The notes: generated from the sequence alone by a model not told the origin. 64,000 bases of DNA from Chromohalobacter marismortui (GCF_004364315.1 NZ_SOBR01000006.1:118562-182561), one strand, 5' to 3'. Positions 8,925 through 17,954 are shown, counted from the first letter of the stretch. Numbers and translations: made by a program.

Positions 8925-9608
8925 CTATGACAATTCGTCCAATAGCCGTCGCGCTTTCTCGCGCAACGCCTGGTCAGAATCACGCCCCTTGCGGGCTTGG
9001 CCGTTCACGGCCTGCTGCGCGTGGCGACGGGCCTCGGCAAGGCGTCCCTCGTCGCGAAGATAGGTGGCATAGAAATAATGCGTGTCGATGCCTTGGGGGC
9101 GAATTTTCAGTGCGCGTCGCAGCAGTTCACCGGCCTTGTCGTCGTCACCGAACGATATCGGCCAGCCCGGCGCACGATCGTAAAGCGCTCCCAGCGTCAC
9201 ATAGGCGGCGCCGTCATCGCCGCGCGGATCGAGCGCGATGGCATGTTCCAGCGCCTTGCGTGCGCGCGTCGCCAGATCCAATGCCCCCAGGCCACCCTTC
9301 GCCTTGGCGTAGGAGGCAAGGATCACGCCCTTGGCCGTCAACACATGCGGATCGTCGGGATGCGCACCGGCGAGCGCATCGGCTTCCTGTGCCAGGCTTG
9401 CCAGCGCCTTTTCCTGTGCCGCGCCCTGCATCCCGTACTCGACGTTTCCCCATCGCGACATCAGTGGATACACAGCGACAGACGCGGCGTCGGCCCACGC
9501 CAGAGCGCTACTGAACGTGCCGATCAACACGGCGCACAAGACCACATGAAGACGTGCCGATATGAAACGGTATCGACGGTTGGTTCCCGCGACTTGACGA
9601 TGCTGCAT
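8925..9608 (-). CDS. Exported TPR-repeat protein
   Basis: The 227-residue protein has a signal-peptide-like N-terminus (hydrophobic stretch about 22-38, cleavage near ALAWA-DA) followed by helix-turn-helix repeats with TPR character, such as ALEHAIALDPRGDDGAAYVTLG and ELLRRALKIRPQGIDTHYFY. The overall pattern recalls TatT-like periplasmic TPR proteins. The ATG at 9606-9608 follows AGGAGG at good spacing. It is single and divergent from greB. The partner or substrate is unknown. Confidence 0.7.
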   Translation of the reverse strand: MQHRQVAGTNRRYRFISARLHVVLCAVLIGTFSSALAWADAASVAVYPLMSRWGNVEYGMQGAAQEKALASLAQEADALAGAHPDDPHVLTAKGVILASYAKAKGGLGALDLATRARKALEHAIALDPRGDDGAAYVTLGALYDRAPGWPISFGDDDKAGELLRRALKIRPQGIDTHYFYATYLRDEGRLAEARRHAQQAVNGQARKGRDSDQALREKARRLLDELS

Positions 9609-9806
9609 GACAACCTCCTGGCGTGCTGCGCCGTTGCGATAGTAGGCATGTTCACTCGCCCTGAAATGTAACGAACGTTTGAATCAACCGCTAAGTCGAT
9701 TCGTCGTAGGGCAAGGCATCGTCTCGACGAGCCGTGCAATGGGCAGCGGGGTTGGCGTGCCGGCAAGGCTTGCGTAGGGTAAGCATTCCACGCTCTGGAG
9801 GTAGGC

Positions 9807-10346
9807 ATGAAAGGCCGCAACATGACCCGCTGGCGCGACCCCGCCAAGGACCCGCGCCAGGAAAAGAAGAGTCCGCTGATCACGGCACAGGGCTATGCTC
9901 GGCTCAAGGGCATCCATGAGCATCTTTCCCGTGTCAAACGTCCCGCGCTGTCCGCCAAGGTCGGCGAAGCCGCCGCTCAGGGAGACCGCAGCGAAAACGC
10001 CGATTACACCTACAACAAGAAAGAACTCAACCGTGTCATCGCGCGCATTCGCTATCTCGGCAAGCGCCTGGACGAGGTGCAGGTCGTCGACCGTCTGCCC
10101 GCCGACACCTCACGGGTATACTTTGGCGCCTATGTCACGCTCGAGGATGAAGACGGCGAGGAACTGGCGATTCGCATCGTCGGCCACGACGAAACCGACA
10201 CCGACAGGCATTGGGTCAGCGTCGATGCCCCGCTCGCCCGCGCCTTGCTCGGCAAGGGACTCGACGAGGACGTTACCGTCAACGCCCCGGCCGGCGACAC
10301 CACCTATGTCATCACGGATATCGCCTACGCCGATCCCGATGCCTGA
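9807..10346 (+). CDS. greB: Transcript cleavage factor GreB
   Basis: The 179-residue protein reactivates backtracked RNA polymerase by stimulating cleavage of the nascent RNA. It has the N-terminal antiparallel coiled coil with the acidic-tip motif GDRSENADYTYNKKEL and the C-terminal FKBP-like domain. The ATG at 9807 is preceded by GGAGG with a 5-base gap; the internal ATG at 9822 is less likely. N-terminal extension RWRDPAKDPRQEKKSPLIT is GreB-like rather than GreA-like. A MITE-like element follows 71 bases after the stop. Confidence 0.93.
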   Translation: MKGRNMTRWRDPAKDPRQEKKSPLITAQGYARLKGIHEHLSRVKRPALSAKVGEAAAQGDRSENADYTYNKKELNRVIARIRYLGKRLDEVQVVDRLPADTSRVYFGAYVTLEDEDGEELAIRIVGHDETDTDRHWVSVDAPLARALLGKGLDEDVTVNAPAGDTTYVITDIAYADPDA

Positions 10347-10417
10347 CAACGCCCTTCACCGCCGAGTGCTGCAACCGCCTCGACATCCATGCTTTCAGCG
10401 TTTTGAAAGATGCGCTA

Positions 10418-10560
10418 AGAGGGTGTTTACAAAAGGGCTGCACTCGACAATCCAGCGTTAAAATCGGCCTCAAAATACTCATTTACCCCACGTAAACTCC
10501 GTTATTTCAGCCAATTTTGCCTTGTCTTGACTTCGCTCGCCTGTTTTGTAAACGCCCTCT
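10418..10560. mobile_element. 143-bp MITE-like element with terminal inverted repeats
   Basis: The left end AGAGGGTGTTTACAAAA and the reverse complement of the right end, AGAGGGCGTTTACAAAA, match at 16 of 17 bases. The interior has no ORF and is more AT-rich than its neighbours. No transposase is encoded, so it would be non-autonomous. The right end supplies the last bases of the rsmC stop codon. No target-site duplication is obvious. Confidence 0.65.
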
Positions 10561-11554
10561 AACGCTTGATGGCGCGATAAACCCGGAACCGCCGGTCGTC
10601 TGCGAGGGTCGTGACGTCACCGAAGGTGTCTGCCAACACACGGGGATACGGCAAGAAGGCGTTGGCGACCAGAATCAGGCTGCCACCCCGCACCAGCTTG
10701 TCGGGTGCCTCGCGTATCAAGCGCGCCGCCGGACCGTAGTCGACGGCACGCTCCTGGTGGAAAGGTGGGTTACTGACGATCGCGTCGAATGGCCCCGTCA
10801 CGTCGCCGAAGACATCGCTCTGCCACACGTTCCCCGCCACCCGGTTGGCCTCTAGCGTGCGGCGCGTCGCGGCCACCGCGAAGGCGTTGCTATCCACCGC
10901 CGAGACGCTTGCACCTCGTATCCCCAGCCAGGCAGCGAGAATGCCATCACCAGATCCCATATCGAGCAGATGACGCCCCGCCGGGTCACCGAGCGCGCCG
11001 GGCAATGTCTCGAGCAGCAAGCGCGTGCCGTCGTCGAGCTTGCCATGACCGAATACGCCGGGATGGCTCGCCACGTTGAGCCCCGCGGCCTCGAACGTGG
11101 TCCAGGCCGCGTCCGGTGACAGCGACAGCGGCGCCGTACGCGTGGCATACAACGTGCAACGTCGCGCATTATCCACCTTGCGGCACCCAAGCCCCAGTGC
11201 CGCCAACGACTTGAGCACACGCTTGACCCCGCCCTGGTGCTCGCCGACGACCTGCAACGGCGTCCCCTCGGGAAGCGCGGCACACAGCGCCAGCAACCAC
11301 CACTCGCCCAACGCATGCGTCTTGGGCCAGAACAGCACCGCGCCGGGCACCGGCGCGGTCAACGTCGGTGCCAGCTCAGCATGCACGGGACGTCCGCGCG
11401 CGCGCCAGGCGTGGCAAATCGCGGCATCGGCACTCCACACACTGCCGCCCACGGTGTTGAGCCATGCGTCGTGAGGCGGCGCGACCCACAACCAGTCGCG
11501 GTACGTCTCCGACTGACGCTCGAGCAATTGACAAGGGGGCGTCTCGGCGCTCAT
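10559..11554 (-). CDS. rsmC: 16S rRNA m2G1207 methyltransferase
   Basis: The 331-residue protein has the duplicated RsmC fold: a degenerate N-terminal methyltransferase-like domain, then a catalytic C-terminal domain with SAM motif LLDMGSGDGILAAWLG and the base-methylation motif SNPPFHQ. It methylates N2 of G1207 in the small subunit. The start MSAETPPC (ATG 11552-11554) overlaps the cmoM stop by four bases. Its TAG stop is formed by the first bases of the MITE-like element (10418-10560), so the C-terminus may have been set by that insertion, though the protein looks full length. Confidence 0.88.
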   Translation of the reverse strand: MSAETPPCQLLERQSETYRDWLWVAPPHDAWLNTVGGSVWSADAAICHAWRARGRPVHAELAPTLTAPVPGAVLFWPKTHALGEWWLLALCAALPEGTPLQVVGEHQGGVKRVLKSLAALGLGCRKVDNARRCTLYATRTAPLSLSPDAAWTTFEAAGLNVASHPGVFGHGKLDDGTRLLLETLPGALGDPAGRHLLDMGSGDGILAAWLGIRGASVSAVDSNAFAVAATRRTLEANRVAGNVWQSDVFGDVTGPFDAIVSNPPFHQERAVDYGPAARLIREAPDKLVRGGSLILVANAFLPYPRVLADTFGDVTTLADDRRFRVYRAIKR

Positions 11555-12318
11555 GACGCGGTCTCCGGTTTGAAGAGTGTATAATGCAGGTAACGACCCA
11601 GCCGCCAGTGGGGGTCTTGCCGACAATGACGGCACTCGAGCTCGAGGAGCTTATCGAGCGAGACATCGCGATCGGCTAGATAGTCATGAAAGATACGCAC
11701 GCCGGTGACCGAGACCAACGATAGTCCTGCCTCCGCGCTCCATGCACGCACCTGGGCATCGGTGAGCGGGGAGATTGGCGTCAGGCGCTGGCGTTTGCCG
11801 AGCCCTTCCAGCCGATCGTCGAGTGCCTTATCCAGATTGCCTTTGATCACGTTGGAGAACCGCAATGCATCGCGGTTGAAGACCATCAGCGACAGATACC
11901 CGCCCGGCGCCAGCAATGTGGCGAGTTGCGTGAAGGCAGCCTCCGGGGCCGCCAACCACTCCAGAACCGCATGGCATACGATCAGCCCCCAAGGTCCCGG
12001 TGCGCGTTCCGGCAATGCCTGCCAAGGGGCATCGACGGGCGTGACAGCCAGGCCACTTATGTTCGCGATGGCACGCTCGCGCATGTCCCGCGAGGGCTCG
12101 ACCATGGTCACCGCATGGCCGCGCTGCGCCAGCCACATGCTCATTTGGCCCAGACCGGCGCCCACATCCAATGCAGGACGCCCATCGGTGGGCAGTTCGT
12201 GCGATAACACGTGCTCCAGCACCGCCAGACGAATCGTTCCTCGCGGCGTCCCGTAGAGGCCACGTTCAAACTTGTCGGCCAGGCCGTCGAAAATACGATC
12301 GTGGGTGACCAATGACAT
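11551..12318 (-). CDS. cmoM: tRNA 5-carboxymethoxyuridine methyltransferase
   Basis: The 255-residue class I SAM methyltransferase has motif I LDVGAGLGQMSMWLA near residue 50 and the N-terminal DRIFDGLADKFERGLYGTPRG signature of the CmoM/SmtA family, which completes mcmo5U34 in tRNA. The rsmC start overlaps its end by four bases, so the two RNA-modification genes are likely coupled. It is divergent from the cyclic-di-GMP gene. Confidence 0.85.
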   Translation of the reverse strand: MSLVTHDRIFDGLADKFERGLYGTPRGTIRLAVLEHVLSHELPTDGRPALDVGAGLGQMSMWLAQRGHAVTMVEPSRDMRERAIANISGLAVTPVDAPWQALPERAPGPWGLIVCHAVLEWLAAPEAAFTQLATLLAPGGYLSLMVFNRDALRFSNVIKGNLDKALDDRLEGLGKRQRLTPISPLTDAQVRAWSAEAGLSLVSVTGVRIFHDYLADRDVSLDKLLELECRHCRQDPHWRLGRYLHYTLFKPETAS

Positions 12319-12487
12319 CCCCTATCTATCCAGCTTTTTCTAAAATGTCGGCGATTGAAGACACTTTTCCGCCCAAAGCCTGGCACTGGAATGTAAAAAA
12401 GGGATAGTCTAGCGGTGCTGGGCGTACGCCTCCAGCGCATACCATACGGGGCTTTCATGCAAGACATATGGCATTGGCCCGACACGC

Positions 12488-15085
12488 ATGATGTCACTCG
12501 ACCGTGCTCCGTCCGAGTGGCCAGTAAAACAGTGCCATCCCCACGCCTCGCGTGGCTGTCGTAGAGGACACGAAACCTTGGCCCCACATACCTTGCCTCA
12601 GTCACTGTTCGAGTTGCTGGAAGTGCCAGGCACTGCACTCACGATTGCCGATGGCGACCAGCCCGGCTGCCCCTTGGTATTCGTCAACGAAGGTTTCGAG
12701 CAACTCACCGGCTTTACGCGCGAAGAGGTCCTGGGGCGCTCCTGCCGCTTACTGCAGACAGGTGACCCGGGGTCAGAGGCCAACCGTCGCTTGCAACACG
12801 CCATCAATGAACGCACGCCGCTGACGCTGACCCTGGAAAACCGCCGCAAGGACGGCACGCGCTTCGACAGCGAACTGATACTGGCGCCGTTGTACAATCA
12901 AGAGGGGCATTGCTACCTGATCAGCGTGCAGCGCGACATCGATAAGCCGCATCGATCACGCCCTCGGTGGCGCATCCAGGGGGATCTCCTCGAACAGCTC
13001 AGTGCCCAGGCACCCGGCGTGCTGTTTCAATATCGGCAGTGGCCCAACGGACAGAGCGGCTTCCCCTACATCAGCCCCCGGCTGGCCGACTATTGCGGCA
13101 TCGACCGCGATGCGCTGCAACAAGACCCCGAGACGCTACTGGCACGGATCAATCCGCAGGACCGACAGCAGATGCGTGACGCATTCGAATGCGCCACCAC
13201 ATCGCTCAGGCTTTGGCAAAGCAGCTTTCGTTATGACCACCCCACCCGTGGGCAACGCTGGCTGGAATGCGCCGCCATGCCCACACGACTGGCCAACGGG
13301 GGCATGCTATGGCATGGCTATCTCACCGATATCACCGCGCGCAAGCTCGCCATGGAGCGCCTGACGCTGGCCGAGGCAGTGTTCGACAGCACCCATGACG
13401 GCATCCTGGTGACCGATGCCGAAAAGCGCATCATCGACGTCAACCCCGCCTTCACGCAATTGACGGGATATAGTGCCGAGGAAGCCGTGGGACGCACGCC
13501 CCATCTGCTGTCTTCGGGAAAACACGATGCGCAGTTCTATGCCAGTTTGTTTACCACCGTGCACCAACAAGGGTACTGGACAGGCGATATCTGGAGTGTC
13601 CGCAAGGATGGCCGTCAGCTCATCGAGAACGTCACCATCTCGGCGATCCACGACGTCCATGGCACCATCACGCATTACATTGCCGTGTTTCGCGACATCA
13701 CTCAGAAACATCTGAGACAGGCACGCCTCGAACGGCGCGCCATCTACGATCCGCTCACCAGCCTGTTCAATCGCGAGCATTTCGGGGGAGCGCTGGAAAA
13801 CCTGCTATCCGGACTTTCCTACACCGGCATCGGCGTCGCCGTGTTGTTCATCGACCTCGATGACTTCAAGCCGGTCAACGATACCTACGGCCACGCCACG
13901 GGCGATGAAGCGCTGGTGATCATCGCTCAGCGGCTCAAGCAGCAGACACGCAGCACCGACCTTGTCGCCAGACTGGGGGGCGACGAGTTCGTCATTGCAC
14001 TGGCGGGCATGCGCAGCGCGGAAAAAGCCGAAAAGGTCGCGTGCAAGATCCTCGACGACTTGATCAGTCCCATCAACCTGCGCAGCGGACACAGCATCAC
14101 GCTCTCCGCCTCGGTGGGGGTCGCCTATACCGAGGATAGCCAGTATGCCGCGAATGCGCTGATCGCCGCCGCCGACAGCGCGATGTACGAAGCCAAGGGA
14201 CAAGGCAAGAACCGCGTCGCGATGAGCAAGCGTCACCCGCGAGATGGATACGACCTCTACACGCGCTTGCAGAGCGCCCTGGAGCAGGAAGAGTTAGCGC
14301 TGTTCTATCAGCCCATCCTGTCGCTGGCCGATGAGTGCATCGTGAGCTTCGAAGCGCTGGTGCGCTGGCATCACCCCGACCAGGGCCTGCTCGAGCCTCA
14401 CCATTTCATCGATATCGTCAATCACTCGTCGCTGGAGCATGCCTACAGCACCTGGCTCGTACATCAGGCCGCGCGCACCGCGCAACGCTTTCAAGCCTGC
14501 CACATGGCCGTTACCGTCAGCATCAACGTCACCCGCGATCAGGTCGAATCCGGCCAGCTCGCCGACGACATGGCGCAAGCACGCCAGCACCATGAACTCG
14601 TCTCGCCGTTTCTCAATGTGGAAGTCGTGGAAACCACCCAGTTTCATGACATCGACCTGGCCTATAACCAGCTCCAGCATGCGCGACGCCTGGGCGCCCA
14701 GATCGCCCTCGACGATTTCGGCTCCGGCATCTCGTCATTGACCTACGCCAGCCAGCTGCCCATCGATATCGTCAAGATCGATCAGGCCGTCATTCGCCAT
14801 CTTGTCGAGAGGCCCCAACAGCGCCGTTTCGTCAGCGGTATCATCGATATGGCGCATGCCATGCAACGCACCGTTCTCGCCGAAGGCGTCGAAACGCCCG
14901 AGCAACTCGATGTGCTGCGCCATCTGGGCTGTGACATGGCGCAAGGCTTTCTGATCGGCCATCCCATGCCACAGGAAGAACTCGAAGCATACTACCTGGT
15001 CGGCAAGACGCCACCGCGCTATCCGCTGGCCAATCCCAACCCGACGCATGGCACGGGTTTATCCCGAGCCCCGGGACGCTTATAA
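12488..15085 (+). CDS. LOV-like/PAS-PAS-GGDEF-EAL cyclic-di-GMP enzyme
   Basis: The 865-residue cytoplasmic protein starts with a PAS domain (about 40-150) carrying GRSCRLLQTGD, close to the LOV motif GxNCRFLQ, with the photoactive cysteine equivalent at Cys86; two more PAS domains follow (about 165-285 and 290-400). The diguanylate cyclase domain has GGDEF at 497-501 with an RxxD inhibitory site (RSTD) five residues before it, and the phosphodiesterase domain has EAL at 622-624. Both motifs are intact, so it may make or break cyclic-di-GMP. No membrane segments are seen. MMSL at 12488 was taken as start; no strong ribosome site was found. Its stop codon overlaps the -10 box of the downstream tRNA. 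Confidence 0.88.
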   Translation: MMSLDRAPSEWPVKQCHPHASRGCRRGHETLAPHTLPQSLFELLEVPGTALTIADGDQPGCPLVFVNEGFEQLTGFTREEVLGRSCRLLQTGDPGSEANRRLQHAINERTPLTLTLENRRKDGTRFDSELILAPLYNQEGHCYLISVQRDIDKPHRSRPRWRIQGDLLEQLSAQAPGVLFQYRQWPNGQSGFPYISPRLADYCGIDRDALQQDPETLLARINPQDRQQMRDAFECATTSLRLWQSSFRYDHPTRGQRWLECAAMPTRLANGGMLWHGYLTDITARKLAMERLTLAEAVFDSTHDGILVTDAEKRIIDVNPAFTQLTGYSAEEAVGRTPHLLSSGKHDAQFYASLFTTVHQQGYWTGDIWSVRKDGRQLIENVTISAIHDVHGTITHYIAVFRDITQKHLRQARLERRAIYDPLTSLFNREHFGGALENLLSGLSYTGIGVAVLFIDLDDFKPVNDTYGHATGDEALVIIAQRLKQQTRSTDLVARLGGDEFVIALAGMRSAEKAEKVACKILDDLISPINLRSGHSITLSASVGVAYTEDSQYAANALIAAADSAMYEAKGQGKNRVAMSKRHPRDGYDLYTRLQSALEQEELALFYQPILSLADECIVSFEALVRWHHPDQGLLEPHHFIDIVNHSSLEHAYSTWLVHQAARTAQRFQACHMAVTVSINVTRDQVESGQLADDMAQARQHHELVSPFLNVEVVETTQFHDIDLAYNQLQHARRLGAQIALDDFGSGISSLTYASQLPIDIVKIDQAVIRHLVERPQQRRFVSGIIDMAHAMQRTVLAEGVETPEQLDVLRHLGCDMAQGFLIGHPMPQEELEAYYLVGKTPPRYPLANPNPTHGTGLSRAPGRL

Positions 15086-15086
15086 T
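15058..15086 (+). promoter_or_regulatory. Probable promoter of tRNA-Arg
   Basis: A perfect TATAAT lies at 15081-15086, 14 bases before the mature tRNA. The -35 region is poor. The TAA stop of the preceding gene lies inside this -10 box. Confidence 0.5.
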
Positions 15087-15100
15087 GCTCACCCCGCTCC

Positions 15101-15177
15101 GCCCCTATAGCTCAGCTGGATAGAGCGTCCCCCTCCTAAGGGGAAGGTCTCAGGTTCGAATCCTGATGGGGGCGCCA
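15101..15177 (+). tRNA. tRNA-Arg, anticodon CCT
   Basis: It folds as a full cloverleaf. The acceptor GCCCCTA pairs with TGGGGGC (one G-T). The anticodon stem TCCCC/GGGGA encloses loop CTCCTAA with anticodon CCT at 15135-15137, reading AGG. The T arm is TCAGG/CCTGA with loop TTCGAAT. The discriminator is G and CCA is encoded (15175-15177). Confidence 0.96.
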
Positions 15178-15311
15178 TCATGCCTTGCGCGCCTTCCAAA
15201 GCGACATTAATTCGAATTTTTATTATAAAATATTGCTAATATTTCGCCAATTGCGTAATATCCCGCCGCCTCTCAAGGCTAATTAAAATTCGATTTACGC
15301 AAGGGAACATC

Positions 15312-15827
15312 ATGAATCTAAAAATGACTGCCGCAGCTATCTGCGCAGCGGGTATGGTGTCGCTGTCTGGTTGCGCCAGTATCGTCGGTGACAAGGACCA
15401 GCAAGTAACGATCAACAGTACGCCTTCCCAGGCACAGGTTGTGATCACCGACGAGACAAATAAAGACATCTTCCAGGGCGAAACGCCGACGACCGTCACG
15501 CTCAAAAAAGCGGATGGCTCTTATTTCGGAGGCAAGCACTATAGCGTCACGCTTCGTAAAGATGGCTATGAATCACGCACCATTGCCATCTCCAGTTCGC
15601 CCAATGGCTGGTATATCGGTGGCAACCTCGTCTTCGGTGGCCTCATTGGCTGGTTGATCGTAGATCCGCTGACAGGCGCCATGTACACGCTCAGCCCCAA
15701 TGAGATCCATCCTACCTTGGGAGAGAGCGTCGCCCAGCGTGAGGGGGCTCAGGAACTAAACCTGGTACTGATCAAGGACGTTCCCGACGAGTTGCGCAGC
15801 AACATGCAGCTCCTGGGACAAATTTAA
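15312..15827 (+). CDS. Lipoprotein with PEGA-like domain
   Basis: The 171-residue protein has a type II signal peptide with lipobox LSGC and lipidation site Cys21. The following segment (about 28-80) has PEGA-like beta-repeat character, VTINSTPSQAQVVITD...GETPTTVTL, and a hydrophobic stretch GWYIGGNLVFGGLIGWLIVD lies near 98-117, ending in a short tail. Such lipoproteins are common in gammaproteobacteria with unknown function. The upstream 130 bases are AT-rich and probably hold its promoter; AAGGGAAC precedes the ATG. A hairpin follows the stop. It appears monocistronic. Confidence 0.75.
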   Translation: MNLKMTAAAICAAGMVSLSGCASIVGDKDQQVTINSTPSQAQVVITDETNKDIFQGETPTTVTLKKADGSYFGGKHYSVTLRKDGYESRTIAISSSPNGWYIGGNLVFGGLIGWLIVDPLTGAMYTLSPNEIHPTLGESVAQREGAQELNLVLIKDVPDELRSNMQLLGQI

Positions 15828-15832
15828 GCTGC

Positions 15833-15860
15833 ATCGGGGCCGCGCGCTCGCGGCCCCGAT
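15833..15860 (+). terminator. Hairpin after the lipoprotein gene
   Basis: Perfect 12-base arms ATCGGGGCCGCG and CGCGGCCCCGAT with a 4-base loop, followed by AGCGCCTTTAT. The T-run is short, so termination strength is uncertain. Confidence 0.6.
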
Positions 15861-15986
15861 AGCGCCTTTATCCCCAGACAGATGCCTTTTCCTGATAGCA
15901 AGCGGCTGCCAATTCCCAATGCGACATCTGTTGTCGCTACTTCCCTCGATACTTCTTGCATACCTCAACGTGCACAGGAGTTCGCT

Positions 15987-16697
15987 ATGAGCAAGGGAGT
16001 GGTGACGCCGCTGGCGTCGTACGCCGCACGCCAACAAGCCAATACCGTGAGGCTGAAAGAAGAGCAGCTCGCGTCATGGGTGGCGGATCGTGAACACTGG
16101 CACGATAGCTGCCCGTTGAATGCCGATCTCGCCGATAGCCTCACGCTCGTTCCCGTCATCGATGATCGGGTCGTGACAGCCACTACCGACGGGCGCTGCA
16201 TCTATTTCGATGCACGCTTCAGTGCAACACTGGAAGCAGCGCATCGCCGTTATCTGCAAGCGCATCTGGTCTGGCACTGCGCCTTGGGCTACCTGCTTCC
16301 GCCCCCGTCTTCCCGCACTATGTGGCACCTGGCTTGGGACCATGAAATCAACAGCCTGCTACTACAGCAGGGGTATATGCTACCGACCTCGGCGGTACTG
16401 TTTTTCTCGAAGATCCCCCACCCCGCTCACGAAGTCCATGACTGGCTACTCACTCACCCTGCACTGGAACAGGAAGCCACGACCGACCGGCTGCACGCAG
16501 AATGCCGCGTTCACGCCCCGACATCACGGACACGTCTCGACCCGGATTTCACGCCAACACCGCCGGACAGCAGACTCATCGAGACATGGCGCTCTCATAC
16601 CCGAATGCTCGCCCTGGATTACCAGTGGACGCACCACCTTCCCCTGCCTATCGCGACCCGCATGAAACACCTGGCGTCATTCAATATGGCGGACTAA
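15987..16697 (+). CDS. DUF2201-like putative metallopeptidase-domain protein
   Basis: The 236-residue protein has HLVWHCALGY (His93 and His97, an HxxxH pattern) followed by WHLAWDHEINSLLLQQG (Asp118). This matches the layout of the DUF2201 N-terminal putative metallopeptidase domain, where HExxH-like residues are followed by a conserved WNxAxDxxIN segment. The von Willebrand A-like half of full-length DUF2201 proteins is missing. AGGAG seven bases before the ATG at 15987 decides this start against the longer frame from 15882. The WYL regulator gene follows after 80 bases on the same strand. No MoxR ATPase partner is visible. Function is not known. Confidence 0.6.
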   Translation: MSKGVVTPLASYAARQQANTVRLKEEQLASWVADREHWHDSCPLNADLADSLTLVPVIDDRVVTATTDGRCIYFDARFSATLEAAHRRYLQAHLVWHCALGYLLPPPSSRTMWHLAWDHEINSLLLQQGYMLPTSAVLFFSKIPHPAHEVHDWLLTHPALEQEATTDRLHAECRVHAPTSRTRLDPDFTPTPPDSRLIETWRSHTRMLALDYQWTHHLPLPIATRMKHLASFNMAD

Positions 16698-16777
16698 ATA
16701 CCCGAATCTTCTAAAGCAACGTCCAGTCGTGCCGATAACCCTTATGTAATAAAACGTAACCATTCTTCGAGGACCTC

Positions 16778-17812
16778 ATGGCTCACGTTCGCGATACGCT
16801 ATTTCGCTATCTGACTCTATTGCAGCTAATCCCGCGTAGTCCGGGCCGCATCTCAACCCCCGTACTGCTGGAAAAGCTTCGCGAACGCGGCTTCATGGTC
16901 GATACTCGCTCGCTGCAACGCGACCTGCGTGACAAATTGGCGTTGCATTTCCCTTTGATCTGCGACGATACCCAAAAGCCCTTTCGCTGGTATTTCGACC
17001 GTCAGTTTCAAAGCAGCCTCCCGGCGCTGGATTTACCCAGCGCCCTCACATTCGTTCTCGCCGAAGAATATCTCAAGGGCATTCTGCCACCCGTCGTCCT
17101 GGGACAGCTCTCCCCACAATTCGCCGACGCCCATCGTCTACTCGACGACCTGGAAGGCAACAGCTTGAGCCAGTGGAGGAAACGAGTGCGGGCCATTCCC
17201 AACGGCAAAGCCCTGCTCCCCGCCTCCGTCGACGCCTCCATATGGCAATGCGTGACGCATGCCTTGCTGGAAAACAAGGCCATCGACGTATGCTATCTCT
17301 CGCGCAGTCGTGAGGAGCACAAGGCCATGGTTCTGCATCCCCAGGGGCTCGTCAGCCGTCACAGCGTCACTTATGTGGTGGCGACCGTAGGGGAATACAG
17401 CGACCTGCGTCAGTTTGCACTCCACCGGATACATCGAGCGACCCTCAGTCAGGTGCCGTGGCGAGAAACGCCAGCGTTCGATATCGATGCCTATATCGCG
17501 GATGGCGCCTTCGGTTACCGGCAATCGTGCGAGGCTATCCACCTGCTTGCCAATGTCGCCCCGCAGGTCGCCTGGCTACTCGCCGAGACACCGCTGGCAA
17601 GCAAGCAGACACTGACGCCACTGCCGCATAGTGATTGGCAACGGCTCAGCGTCGAATTACACGACGACCAGCAAACCTTGTGGTGGCTGAAAGGAATGGG
17701 CGCCAACGTCGAGGTTCTGGAACCCAGTGCCTGGCGCGACGAGATACGCGACGATGCCCGCCGTATCCTGGCGCAGTCATCCTCGGCGACGGCCACGAAT
17801 CAAGCGACGTAG
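16778..17812 (+). CDS. WYL-domain transcriptional regulator
   Basis: The 344-residue protein has an N-terminal winged helix region (LEKLRERGFMVDTRSLQRDL, about 32-51) and a WYL ligand-binding domain (about 165-235) with KAMVLHPQGLVSRHSVTYVV and the LRQFALHRI block. Proteins of this class bind nucleic-acid-like or small ligands and often control stress, phage-defence or DNA-damage genes. It follows a DUF2201-like gene in the same direction, so the two may form a unit. The gene is convergent with the porin, sharing a bidirectional hairpin at 17888-17912. Confidence 0.78.
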   Translation: MAHVRDTLFRYLTLLQLIPRSPGRISTPVLLEKLRERGFMVDTRSLQRDLRDKLALHFPLICDDTQKPFRWYFDRQFQSSLPALDLPSALTFVLAEEYLKGILPPVVLGQLSPQFADAHRLLDDLEGNSLSQWRKRVRAIPNGKALLPASVDASIWQCVTHALLENKAIDVCYLSRSREEHKAMVLHPQGLVSRHSVTYVVATVGEYSDLRQFALHRIHRATLSQVPWRETPAFDIDAYIADGAFGYRQSCEAIHLLANVAPQVAWLLAETPLASKQTLTPLPHSDWQRLSVELHDDQQTLWWLKGMGANVEVLEPSAWRDEIRDDARRILAQSSSATATNQAT

Positions 17813-17887
17813 CATTCGCCACCTTACGGCACCCTGAGGCGACAAACGTCCGCCACGGCTCTCATCGACTATTGAAGACCCATTAAA

Positions 17888-17912
17888 AAGCCGGCTCATG
17901 ATGAGCCGGCTT
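17888..17912 (-). terminator. Bidirectional terminator between the WYL gene and the porin
   Basis: The arms AGCCGGCTCAT and ATGAGCCGGCT form a near-perfect palindrome; on the minus strand TTTTTAATG follows, giving a good terminator for the porin. On the plus strand CGTTTTAT follows, weaker. Confidence 0.8.
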
Positions 17913-17954
17913 CGTTTTATTCGCGACCGTCAAGATCGCTGGGGCATCGACAGC

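Noticed and set aside
8798..9514. Plus frame covering the nudF promoter and TPR gene
   Set aside because: Arg/Pro-rich shadow antisense to a gene with signal peptide, TPR repeats and a strong ribosome site.
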